From contig CAJTLX010000032.1 of assembly GCA_910577165.1 (NCBI GenBank), forward strand, positions 1-37,930: 37,930 nt of DNA, written 5' to 3'. This document shows positions 25,134 through 32,964 of this stretch, in pieces (within the stretch, counting starts at the first letter, position 1; each line of letters opens with the position of its first letter). Below the pieces are notes generated by a model. It was not told the DNA's origin. It saw only the letters and a program-made list of their open reading frames with translations, and did no database searches. Origin of the DNA: an uncultured Lachnospiraceae bacterium (lineage in GTDB: Bacteria > Bacillota > Clostridia > Lachnospirales > Lachnospiraceae). Made by a program: the position numbers and the translations under genes.

Positions 25134-25154
25134 TTTCCGAATATGCGTTAATAT
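25126..25154 (+). promoter_or_regulatory. Rightward promoter of the XRE repressor gene
   Basis: TTGACT (25126-25131) and TAATAT (25149-25154) are 17 bp apart. Transcription would begin near 25161, about 27 nt before the TTG start at 25188. Confidence 0.75.
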
Positions 25155-25187
25155 TTTTGCAATTACTTCATAGGGGGAATACAAGCT

Positions 25188-25517
25188 TTGTATTTTTATG
25201 AAATATTGCAATCCATTATGGACGAAAAAGGATTAAGCATATCAGAAGTTGCCCGTTTATCCAAGCTGCCGGATTCCACAGTTCGCAGTATTCTCTCACG
25301 CAAGAATAAGACTGTTGCGTTGGAGGTTGCCTTTAGATTGGCAAAGGGCTTGAATGTGTCGCTTGAGCAGTTAAATGGAGAGCAAGCGATTGCGAGGTCG
25401 GAAAGCTCCCTAGCACGCAAGAGGCTTCACAAGGAGGTTGATACGCTCACGGAAGAGCAGTTGCACGCCATGTTAGCTTTTAGCAGATATTTAAAGGATG
25501 CGGGACAGGAGGGCTAA
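25188..25517 (+). CDS. XRE-family transcriptional regulator, 109 aa
   Basis: The N-terminal 65 residues are a classical HTH_3 domain: LQSIMDEKGLSISEVARLSKLPDSTVRSILSRKNKTVALEVAFRLAKGLNVSLEQL. The C-terminal 40 residues are a charged helix (RSESSLARKRLHKEVDTLTEEQLHAMLAFSRYL) likely used for dimerisation. It starts at TTG 25188 with AGGGGGA 9 nt upstream; the first in-frame ATG (residue 11) cuts into the HTH and has no ribosome site. The gene diverges from the injection operon over the shared operator region, so it is the best candidate for the operon repressor and for its own autoregulator. The binding site is not proven. Confidence 0.9.
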   Translation: MYFYEILQSIMDEKGLSISEVARLSKLPDSTVRSILSRKNKTVALEVAFRLAKGLNVSLEQLNGEQAIARSESSLARKRLHKEVDTLTEEQLHAMLAFSRYLKDAGQEG

Positions 25518-25543
25518 CCTGTCAGTTTTACTGCCCTGCATCC

Positions 25544-25596
25544 AGTGGGGTGTACCTTGTGGAAAACGTGTAAATTCAATTTTGTCCCACCCCACT
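25544..25596. other. Long-loop inverted repeat downstream of the XRE gene
   Basis: AGTGGGGTG (25544-25552) and CACCCCACT (25588-25596) are perfectly complementary across a 35-nt loop and are followed by TTCCTTATTATTTTTT. It may form part of a terminator or a structured transcript end. Confidence 0.4.
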
Positions 25597-25649
25597 TTCC
25601 TTATTATTTTTTGTATTATGTATCTCCCTTTTCGTGTGTTGGAAGGTAT

Positions 25650-25674
25650 ATTGGAAACGTTTAACCATTCCAAT
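25650..25674 (+). terminator. Hairpin with T-rich tail
   Basis: ATTGGAA (25650-25656) pairs with TTCCAAT (25668-25674) across 11 nt, followed by TCTTATTTT. It is a weak AT-rich terminator candidate for the XRE gene. Confidence 0.35.
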
Positions 25675-25705
25675 TCTTATTTTAACCGCCAAGGGGTGAC
25701 AGATT

Positions 25706-25798
25706 ATGTCATCTTCGAAAAATTTTAAAAAAATTTTGCGGGATGCTTTTTCTTTCCATAATTATAGTGTTTTCGCTACGGATTTCCTCTCAGCTTAA
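25706..25798 (+). CDS. Possible 30-aa peptide gene
   Basis: A 30-codon ORF begins at ATG 25706, preceded by AAGGGGTGA with 7-nt spacing, a good ribosome site in a region otherwise without genes. The peptide (MSSSKNFKKILRDAFSFHNY and ten further residues, ending in FLSA) is basic in the first half and hydrophobic/aromatic in the second. It is not a recognised family, has no clear signal peptide and overlaps the end of the J-domain gene by three bases on the opposite strand. Chance occurrence is quite possible. Confidence 0.25.
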   Translation: MSSSKNFKKILRDAFSFHNYSVFATDFLSA

Positions 25799-26526
25799 AT
25801 TTTAAATCCCTGCAACCGATAGACTGCGATAAGCTTTGCTGCCTGTTCTGACCGCGCAAGGTTTTCACGATCCTCCTTTGAGCCAAAATAAGCGATAATG
25901 CATAGAATAATTGCTGCAAGGAATGTCCAGTCCCATATATTTGTGAGAAAATAGCCAATCACGAGGTAAAAAACAATGCCCCAGCGCGTAGATTTTACCT
26001 CATCGCGGTAATGTTCCAGATTGCTTGCATCATCTAATTCTTTTCGTAGCCGCACTTTTGTAAATTCATCCAGAATGCTAAGCATTTGTATTTTTTCCGT
26101 TTCCATTGCGTTTCCTTTTAAAATCATATCGCGCAAACCTAAGTATTCTTCCTCATTTTTACAGCGAACAATCAAAACTTCTACGTGTGTGGTTAAATCA
26201 TAATTGTTATTGCCTCCCCCGTCATATCCAGTTTCCGCCTGCCATTGTCCGCCCTTTGCATTCTGTGTATTTCCCCTGCCTGTATCCCTGCCAAAAAAAT
26301 TCTTTTCCTCCGCTAGTTCCTCATCGTACTGCGCACGACGATTTTCATCCGTCAGGGTTTCCAGTGCTTCATTTAAAAGTTTTAGCTGTTCTGTTGCCCT
26401 TGCCTTATCCTGTTCACTTGTAAAATTGTCCGGGTGATACTTTTTTACTCCTGCCTTGTATGCAGCTCGGATCACTTCGATGGAGGCCGTCTCCGCTACC
26501 TCCAACAGTTGATAATAGTCCATCAT
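25795..26526 (-). CDS. Membrane-anchored J-domain (DnaJ-like) co-chaperone, 243 aa
   Basis: Residues 1-70 form a complete J-domain: DYYQLLEVAETAS, the HPD tripeptide at 31-33 in KKYHPDNF, and NEALETLTDENRRAQYDEEL. A glycine/asparagine-rich linker follows (about 78-108), then a charged helical region and a hydrophobic hairpin (182-215, WGIVFYLVIGYFL and TFLAAIILCIIAYFG) that should anchor it in the membrane, with a short cytoplasmic tail. J-domains stimulate the ATPase of Hsp70 proteins through HPD. There is no G/F-zinc finger, so it is not the housekeeping DnaJ. The nearest Hsp70 relative is the divergent one in the injection operon, which makes it the likely partner (inference). GGGGAG precedes the two ATG codons. 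Confidence 0.9.
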   Translation of the reverse strand: MMDYYQLLEVAETASIEVIRAAYKAGVKKYHPDNFTSEQDKARATEQLKLLNEALETLTDENRRAQYDEELAEEKNFFGRDTGRGNTQNAKGGQWQAETGYDGGGNNNYDLTTHVEVLIVRCKNEEEYLGLRDMILKGNAMETEKIQMLSILDEFTKVRLRKELDDASNLEHYRDEVKSTRWGIVFYLVIGYFLTNIWDWTFLAAIILCIIAYFGSKEDRENLARSEQAAKLIAVYRLQGFKI

Positions 26527-26713
26527 TATCCCGCTCTCCCCTTATATTGTGGAAATCGCCATGGACAAAACTTGAACTATCCTGTATTTATACCGTTTTG
26601 CGAACCATGCTAGACTTCCTTTATCATGTTCTACATATAGAATAGCATACGCCGGGTTCGAGTTTGTGAAAGTGATTAATCGAGTAGGAGAAAATTTTTG
26701 TCCCTATGCATAA

Positions 26714-26747
26714 AAAAGGTATGGTCTGCATCAAAACCATACCTTTT
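26714..26747 (-). terminator. Strong terminator of the kinase-STAND gene
   Basis: AAAAGGTATGGT (26714-26725) and ACCATACCTTTT (26736-26747) form a perfect 12-bp stem with a 10-nt loop. Leftward it ends in a run of six T residues, a textbook intrinsic terminator 27 bp after the kinase gene; rightward the T run is four. It separates the kinase gene from the J-domain gene. Confidence 0.85.
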
Positions 26748-26773
26748 AGCAATTATTGTTCTTCTCGATTTGA

Positions 26774-29700
26774 TTATTTTTTGAATTCGATGCTTTGATA
26801 TTGGCATTTCTCCGATATTTTAGTAATGATAGATTTATATATATTTGCATCAACTGAACACAAATCCTTATATTCTAGTAGTCCGTCCTTCGCATCTACC
26901 AGTGGATCGGCTATATTATCGGGGATCTTTTTATTTAATAGTTTATTAATTACCGTACAAAGATTCGTAATATCTTTACGAATATTATTTCCATATTTTA
27001 ACAATTTAAAATTTATTTTTATAGCGAGTACGAAGTATATTATTACGAGATATGTTCTGACTGCATCGTCAAATTTGGATATTTGTATAAAATATTTTGC
27101 AATATGGTTAAACCATTTTATTATTCCGTCTAAGTCAAGAGTTTCATCTTTTAAAAATCCTCCCAACTCGTTATCCAAATAGTTAACGATTTCATTATCT
27201 AGGACACTATTGCCCCAAAATTTTTCCACTGTATTATCAGGATTGTCAGGTTCTTCCAGGCATTTTACTATTCTGTCATATAATTCAATAATTGATAAAT
27301 AAGCAGAATCAAAATCATCTATTGTTATATAGGTTTCAAGGAGTTCCCTCATAAGTTTTCGATAATGATAGTTAAACGCCCCAAATTTCATTGGATTTGA
27401 TATTTTAAGTGCTTGGGTAATGCAGACAGCCATCATACGATAATTATGAGTACATTTATATTGTAAAATAGCGTCCTTCCAAATATTCACTTGCTCATCC
27501 TTGTTGTAGTTATAATTGGATATTTGCTGTTCTGCTAATAATTTATAGTTGCATAGCTTTTTGACTTCGATTATTTTTTTATCATCTTTATCATTCACCA
27601 TAAGTTCAGCTTTTGTTTTATAGATAAGACTTTGGATATATTCGTCTTTTAATCCGTATTTATTATAATATTTTTGAGCTTTTTCGCAATTTTTTTGACC
27701 ACTTTTCAAGTCTTCATATGAATTTACATCCGTCAGTTCCGCTAGCTTTATCAAAAATAGTGCGTAATACTTTTTAAAATCGTTTCTTCCGCTGTATTTT
27801 TCAATACAGTGTTGAATTATTTTTCTTCGAATACCTTCTTCACCTCCAAAAGGACCTGCAATTCGATTTAGTATTTTTATAATTGTTTCGTAATTAACTT
27901 CTTCTTTATCCAAATATTCCATTATAAAATCAAAAAGTTCTTCCCTGATTTCATAATTGCCCAATATCTCATAATATTTTAAACATTTTTGCCATAAGAC
28001 ATTTTTTTGATTATGATTTTGCTCTAGTGAATATAAGGAATAATACGCAGAAAGAACATATATAACAGAATAGGGCTTGTTTGGCGAAGCGATTGGTTCT
28101 TCGTGGCAAAGCAACTCTCTTATATATATTTCAGCTTTTTCAAAATTTTCTAATGCTATCAATATTGATATCAAATCAGTATAAACATTACCTGAATAAA
28201 TATTCTGTTTTTTATTGTAATCAATAATTTGTTCTAAAGCAGGAACTCCTTTATCAATATTTCCGGTTTTAAAATATATGGAAGCAATGCTTCGTTTTGA
28301 TTCTTCATAGAGGTCTTTATCTATTTCATATGAGTTTTTTATTTCACAGGCTTTCTTGCAGTCTTTTTCATAATATTCTATTGCTTTTTCGTATTTTCCT
28401 TCTTTTTCATATTCTCTTGCTAAAGAGCGGGCTGACATATCACATACAGTATGGGGTAAACTTCGTTTTGGGATATCCTTTTGTAATTGATCAACTAATT
28501 CTTGATATTGATATGCTTTTTCTAAGTCGGATAATTTCTCTCCTCTATAAGTTGTCCCATAATATTTACCTGAGTAAAAACTTTGTATTTCTTGGTAAAA
28601 TCCCTCTTTTTTTGTTGCAGAATATGATGTTAATGGTAAATTCTCTGTTACAATATCAAATATTTCTATAATTTTTAAATATATACTGTCTATTTCGGGA
28701 AGCCACCCTTGTAAGGATGAACATACATAAGATAAACGGCACTCAATTTCGAGTCCAATTTTCATATACCTTTTTACGATATAATCTGGTTTTTTGGAAA
28801 CTTTTTTGCAATAAAACATTGCTTTATCTAACAGTCCATTTATAGAATCTATTTGCTGTTTTGAATCAAATATTATTCTTATTTTTTCCATGTAAATTTT
28901 TTGCAGTAGGTCATAAGATTTTCTTTTATGATAACTCAGACAAATTTTTTCTGCTTCATCAAGTTTACTTTCTTTTCTATATTTCAGGCAGAGTTTGGCA
29001 TAGAAAAGATTATTTCCTGGTAATCGTTCCATAAAAGTTTCAAAAATCTTGTACTTGATATTTTCTTTTGTCTTATTCGCTGCTTTTGAATCAACATACC
29101 TCCCCATTCCCTCCACAATCTTCGGGCAGTTCTCCGCATTTGGCGCAAGTTCCTTATAGACCAGATCCTGGATCACTTGATGCAGCGATATTTTCCCGGA
29201 TACTGCATGATATTCCACCCAGCCGCTCCGGATTAAAAGTTCCAATTTATTTTCGCCGTCATCTACCGCACATAATTGATAAAATTTTGATTTCTCAATC
29301 CGTATCCCTGCCAGCAACGAAAGACTTCTAATCATTTCCTGTTCTATAGCATCAAATCCGGAGACATCAAACAATATCTTTAGATGGTTATTTACACTCT
29401 TCAAGTTAAGTTTACCATCCTTGCGCTGCTTGACATTGATCTCTTCAGTATTCGTTGTTCCTTCCTTTTGTAAAAACTTTCCATATAATTCCGCAGGCAA
29501 TTCCTCTGAATTTCTTAAATACTTTGCGATAAGTTCCACGGTCATGGTATGATAGTCCACATAGTGAACCAATCTTTCCACCGCTTTATTTTCTTCCCCC
29601 GGATAATCCTTATTATTATAAGTATAAAACAGCTCTAGAACATCCTCCGGGTCGCGCAACCTATCCACATCGATCTGTTTGTAATTGTAGTCGCGAAAAT

Positions 29701-31087
29701 CCATTCTGGTGGTGATAATAAACTTGCAAGGACAGCGGAAAAGGATCTCTAATTTTTCATCGGAATCCACATCGAAATTGTCGATAATCACCAGATCCCT
29801 TGGCGTGGCAATCTGCTTTAAAATCTCAATCTTTCGCTCAAAATAAGCGGTATCCGATTCTTCCTCATCCTGGCTTATCTTATGGATCAAAATTTCATTA
29901 CAAACCAGCGTTTCAATATTTTTTTCAAATACGGAAAATGTGACCGTATCATACTGGTCGCGGTATTGATTTGCATATTGTTTTGCCAGCTCCGTCTTTC
30001 CAATCCCGCCGATCCCGGAGAGGAAAACAAGCTGGTTTGTGGAAAGGATCTCCGCGATCTTTTCCATCTCTTCATTTCTTCCGATAAAATGCGCGGAATC
30101 ATACTGGAAGGAATTCAGCAGATATATTCCATCAATATCTGAGAGTCTGATCAGTTCATCCAGTGCTTCAATTACTGGCTGCATATCATGCCATCGGGGA
30201 ATGGTGGCAGTGGACAATGTTTTTCTCAGAAAGTTATTTATTGCCCGGTAGAGCTTAGGATGGTATTTTTCATTGGCATAGTTCATTTTCCCAAAAGGGT
30301 AGGTAGCGGAAATATTGCATTCCTGGGAGGTTGCCACTCGGTTAAATAATTTATAAAAGGTTAGCGCACCGATGGAATAGATATCCGTATGTTTCCCAAT
30401 CTTATCCCTTCGTCCCTGAATTTGTTCAGGAGGGGAAAACCCTTTCGAGAAAGATAATTCAATCCTGTTATTTCCTGCCAGTTCTTCAAGGGTGACTACC
30501 GAGTCAAAGTCAAATAAAATAATATGTTCGTCCGTTTCTGGCAAAATAAATATATTTTCCGGCTTGATATCAAGATAGAGATAGCCGTTCTGATGATACT
30601 TTTGGATTAGCTGTGCCAGACTTTTCATATGTACGAACAGGGATTTTAGGGAACCATCCTCGTATTTTCCGTAATCGCTCCCCTCGTCCAACTCCATTTT
30701 GATATAGATGGTATTGTTGCAGGAAGTGGTATCGGTCGAGTTGATTGTGGAATTGATTAGCCCCAAAGTGTTGCGGATTTTGGCACTTTGCTTATAGGCA
30801 TCCACAAACTTTTTCTTTGCGATCACAAATTTATCGCGGTTGTACTCGGAGGGAATAAGTTGATTTTCCTGGTCCCGATGGATTGGCAGATGACTTGGGT
30901 AGCATTCCTTTACCCTTACCTTATGTTGTACACCGATATTATCCAAATAGATGGCATCATATACAATACAGCTTGCACCACGACCGATTTCCCCCGTAAT
31001 TTGAACATCTTTTCCCTCGCCAGAATTTTTATTCCCGAAATGTATTATCGTATTATTTTTTAGTCCGATTCTATTATCCCTTGTCAT
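26774..31087 (-). CDS. Protein kinase - STAND (NB-ARC-like) NTPase - TPR fusion, 1437 aa
   Basis: A three-part signalling protein. Residues about 30-310 are a eukaryotic-type Ser/Thr kinase: glycine loop GEIGRGASCIVY, VAIK-like lysine in HKVRVKE, catalytic loop YLDIKPEN (aspartate 173; the usual arginine of HRD is leucine), DFD instead of DFG (193-195), and GFSPPEQ as the APE region. Residues 332-560 are a STAND NTPase: GRNEEM, P-loop SGIGGIGKTE (357-366), Walker B LVIIDNFD (432-439), FIITTRM (456-462). A winged-helix-like part follows, then about 750 residues of TPR-like helices that should form the sensor. AGGAGG precedes the ATG. STAND proteins act as sensors in defence and regulation; the target here is unknown. 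The TPR part is far more AT-rich than the rest. Confidence 0.9.
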   Translation of the reverse strand: MTRDNRIGLKNNTIIHFGNKNSGEGKDVQITGEIGRGASCIVYDAIYLDNIGVQHKVRVKECYPSHLPIHRDQENQLIPSEYNRDKFVIAKKKFVDAYKQSAKIRNTLGLINSTINSTDTTSCNNTIYIKMELDEGSDYGKYEDGSLKSLFVHMKSLAQLIQKYHQNGYLYLDIKPENIFILPETDEHIILFDFDSVVTLEELAGNNRIELSFSKGFSPPEQIQGRRDKIGKHTDIYSIGALTFYKLFNRVATSQECNISATYPFGKMNYANEKYHPKLYRAINNFLRKTLSTATIPRWHDMQPVIEALDELIRLSDIDGIYLLNSFQYDSAHFIGRNEEMEKIAEILSTNQLVFLSGIGGIGKTELAKQYANQYRDQYDTVTFSVFEKNIETLVCNEILIHKISQDEEESDTAYFERKIEILKQIATPRDLVIIDNFDVDSDEKLEILFRCPCKFIITTRMDFRDYNYKQIDVDRLRDPEDVLELFYTYNNKDYPGEENKAVERLVHYVDYHTMTVELIAKYLRNSEELPAELYGKFLQKEGTTNTEEINVKQRKDGKLNLKSVNNHLKILFDVSGFDAIEQEMIRSLSLLAGIRIEKSKFYQLCAVDDGENKLELLIRSGWVEYHAVSGKISLHQVIQDLVYKELAPNAENCPKIVEGMGRYVDSKAANKTKENIKYKIFETFMERLPGNNLFYAKLCLKYRKESKLDEAEKICLSYHKRKSYDLLQKIYMEKIRIIFDSKQQIDSINGLLDKAMFYCKKVSKKPDYIVKRYMKIGLEIECRLSYVCSSLQGWLPEIDSIYLKIIEIFDIVTENLPLTSYSATKKEGFYQEIQSFYSGKYYGTTYRGEKLSDLEKAYQYQELVDQLQKDIPKRSLPHTVCDMSARSLAREYEKEGKYEKAIEYYEKDCKKACEIKNSYEIDKDLYEESKRSIASIYFKTGNIDKGVPALEQIIDYNKKQNIYSGNVYTDLISILIALENFEKAEIYIRELLCHEEPIASPNKPYSVIYVLSAYYSLYSLEQNHNQKNVLWQKCLKYYEILGNYEIREELFDFIMEYLDKEEVNYETIIKILNRIAGPFGGEEGIRRKIIQHCIEKYSGRNDFKKYYALFLIKLAELTDVNSYEDLKSGQKNCEKAQKYYNKYGLKDEYIQSLIYKTKAELMVNDKDDKKIIEVKKLCNYKLLAEQQISNYNYNKDEQVNIWKDAILQYKCTHNYRMMAVCITQALKISNPMKFGAFNYHYRKLMRELLETYITIDDFDSAYLSIIELYDRIVKCLEEPDNPDNTVEKFWGNSVLDNEIVNYLDNELGGFLKDETLDLDGIIKWFNHIAKYFIQISKFDDAVRTYLVIIYFVLAIKINFKLLKYGNNIRKDITNLCTVINKLLNKKIPDNIADPLVDAKDGLLEYKDLCSVDANIYKSIITKISEKCQYQSIEFKK

Positions 31088-31180
31088 TATACCTCCTTGC
31101 CCGCCAAAATAAATATAGTGGTTCCATAGTTGAAGATTTATATTTCAAAGTAATTTACATATGTTAAAGTAATTTTCTTT

Positions 31181-31209
31181 ATTATAGCATTTTGTGTCGA
31201 CAAAAGCAA
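31181..31209 (-). promoter_or_regulatory. Promoter of the kinase-STAND gene
   Basis: Leftward TTGCTT (31209-31204) and a consensus TATAAT (31186-31181) are 17 bp apart, about 90 bp before the ATG at 31087. Confidence 0.7.
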
Positions 31210-31272
31210 GAAAATTATTATTATGGATTATAGCAGATTTAGAGTGCGAGTTTGTAATTCTGTTCTCAGAGC

Positions 31273-31293
31273 TAGAAAAATAGCGATTTTCTA
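31273..31293. other. Inverted repeat between the divergent promoters
   Basis: TAGAAAA (31273-31279) and TTTTCTA (31287-31293) are a perfect 7-bp inverted repeat with a 7-nt centre, lying just upstream of the rightward -35 box and about 65 bp upstream of the leftward one. It could be an operator of the divergently transcribed HTH-like protein. The rest of this 307-bp intergenic region holds only the two promoters. Confidence 0.35.
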
Positions 31294-31314
31294 AATTTTT
31301 GTCACAAAATAATC

Positions 31315-31343
31315 TGGACAAAAAGGGAAATTTTGTATATAAT
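31315..31343 (+). promoter_or_regulatory. Promoter of the 439-aa HTH-like protein gene
   Basis: TGGACA (31315-31320) and consensus TATAAT (31338-31343) are 17 bp apart. Transcription would start near 31350, which excludes the open start codon at 31299 and supports ATG 31395. Confidence 0.8.
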
Positions 31344-31394
31344 AGTTATGGTGGGGAGAAAAAGGTCGAATTGTTGATAGATGGGGGATTTAAG

Positions 31395-32714
31395 ATGAAA
31401 AATAATTATACTATACATAATCAAGACAGCATCCTGGAATATTCGTTCATTGATGCTACCGAGGAGGGAGTGGATTATATAAAGAATCCGGAGTCTTTTT
31501 GTAGCTTTGACAAGGGGTTGATCGCACTGCTAAAGAAAAAGGGTTATTCCGGCGATCTCTGTAATGTAGCAGAAATGACAGAATATCTGATGAAGAAACT
31601 GGAAAAAATTGGATCATCCATAAAAAAGCAGACGCTTTTTTCTTGGTTTTCTGGGAAAAACAGACCTAAAGTGGAGGCGGGCAGCCGTCCTAAAATATAT
31701 GAAATATGTTTTGCAATGGAATTAACTTATAAAGAGACGTGCTGGTTTTTCGGGCATATTTATTATGACAGGGCATTTAATTATCATACGATCGATGAAG
31801 CTGTTTTTTATTATGCGTTTTTAAATGGAATCTCTTATCCGGAAGCTCAAAGGATGATATGTGAGATAGAGGCTGCACCGAGCGTTGCCACGGAGAATAA
31901 TATTGAGCCAAATTATACCCTTTTTGTACAACAAAGGATTTTAGAGTTTCGCAGTGAGGGGGAACTGAAAGAATTTCTGATTGCCAACAAGGAAAATTTT
32001 AAAACCTGGAATATCAGTGCGTCAAAGAAGATTCATGAGCTGGTTTCCCTTTTGTTAGATCCGCCGGAGATGAAAGAGCGTATCGATAACCTAAAACGGG
32101 CTCTTACACAGAAGATTGAAAAAAAAGATATTGATGAATTAAAGTTGCAGCGGGAGGGTGAGAAAATTTACCGGGACTGCGGTCTATTGATGAAAGAAAT
32201 TTTTTATGATGCGAAATATCCGGATAAGGAGTATGGCAATGCGCGGATGGTTCCTGAGGAATCTGTGATGGAATTTATTAGGAACCGGAATACCAATTCA
32301 AATAGTTTTCTTTTGGAGCGATTGTTGACAACTTCCTGCGGGATAAGGAAAGATGTTGAGATCCCATATATTGTGAGAAATAATTTTCCGAGTAAGAAAG
32401 TGATTTCGGATCTTCTCTCGGAAGAAAAAATTTCCACATCAAAATCATATGATGGGATTCGCAAAATGATTATCCTGCTTGATTTTTATCGTTTTTGGCT
32501 CAGTGTAAAATTAAAGATCGGTTATACCGATATACCTAAAGAAGAATTGACTGAAATTTACCGTGATGAGGCAAATCATTGTCTGTATGAGTGCGGATAT
32601 GAAGAACTTTATCCGGGGAATCCTTATGATTGGATTTTTCTAAGTTCCGCGTATAGCGAGGCACCCCTTGTATATTTGCGCTCCTATATTACAGAATTGG
32701 ATGATGTATTGTGA
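31395..32714 (+). CDS. Putative DNA-binding protein divergent from the kinase gene, 439 aa
   Basis: No family is recognised. Residues about 45-110 look like an atypical helix-turn-helix: YLMKKLEKIGSSIKKQTLFSWFSG followed by KNRPK and a helical segment with conserved aromatic residues (WFFGHIYYDRAFN). The middle is a charged coiled region (ERIDNLKRALTQKIEKKDI), and the C-terminal third is mixed helical with many charged and aromatic residues. No membrane segment. ATG 31395 is set by the promoter at 31315-31343 and a GGGGGATTTAAG ribosome site. It is transcribed away from the kinase-STAND gene over a shared control region, so it may regulate that gene or be its partner or substrate; this is inference from arrangement. 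Confidence 0.8.
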   Translation: MKNNYTIHNQDSILEYSFIDATEEGVDYIKNPESFCSFDKGLIALLKKKGYSGDLCNVAEMTEYLMKKLEKIGSSIKKQTLFSWFSGKNRPKVEAGSRPKIYEICFAMELTYKETCWFFGHIYYDRAFNYHTIDEAVFYYAFLNGISYPEAQRMICEIEAAPSVATENNIEPNYTLFVQQRILEFRSEGELKEFLIANKENFKTWNISASKKIHELVSLLLDPPEMKERIDNLKRALTQKIEKKDIDELKLQREGEKIYRDCGLLMKEIFYDAKYPDKEYGNARMVPEESVMEFIRNRNTNSNSFLLERLLTTSCGIRKDVEIPYIVRNNFPSKKVISDLLSEEKISTSKSYDGIRKMIILLDFYRFWLSVKLKIGYTDIPKEELTEIYRDEANHCLYECGYEELYPGNPYDWIFLSSAYSEAPLVYLRSYITELDDVL

Positions 32715-32857
32715 GAAGTTTGCGCTGCAACTGCGAATATGGCAAATGAATTACTTGTAATTCGTTTTGATTAGCTGCTCCCGATAGGTATTTGATTAAA
32801 GAAGATTTTACATGAAAAAGGGAAATTTGACAAAAATCTTTAATGGAAAAATTTTCC

Positions 32858-32886
32858 TTGTACATGATGAATAAATAGATTATAAT
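32858..32886 (+). promoter_or_regulatory. Promoter of the second Uma2 gene
   Basis: TTGTAC (32858-32863) and consensus TATAAT (32881-32886) are 17 bp apart, about 80 bp before the ATG at 32965. The -10 region lies in the first unit of a tandem duplication. Confidence 0.6.
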
Positions 32887-32932
32887 TAGAGGAAGAACAT
32901 GGCGAATAAATAGGTTATGATTAAAAGAGAAG
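32863..32932. repeat. Imperfect 35-bp tandem duplication
   Basis: Units 32863-32897 and 32898-32932 share CATG--GAATAAATAG-TTAT-ATTA-A-GA-GAA with about seven differences. The first unit holds TATAAT and the second the corresponding TATGAT. Confidence 0.6.
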
Positions 32933-32964
32933 CAGTAAATTGAGTTAAGAAAGGATGTGGAATT

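Noticed and set aside
24756..25517. Complete prophage
   Set aside because: The Cro/repressor-like switch suggests a phage, but there are no integrase, terminase, portal, capsid or lysis genes.
25498..25728. 76-aa plus-strand open frame after the XRE gene
   Set aside because: It starts inside the XRE gene without a ribosome site and crosses the inverted repeats; no coding pattern is visible.
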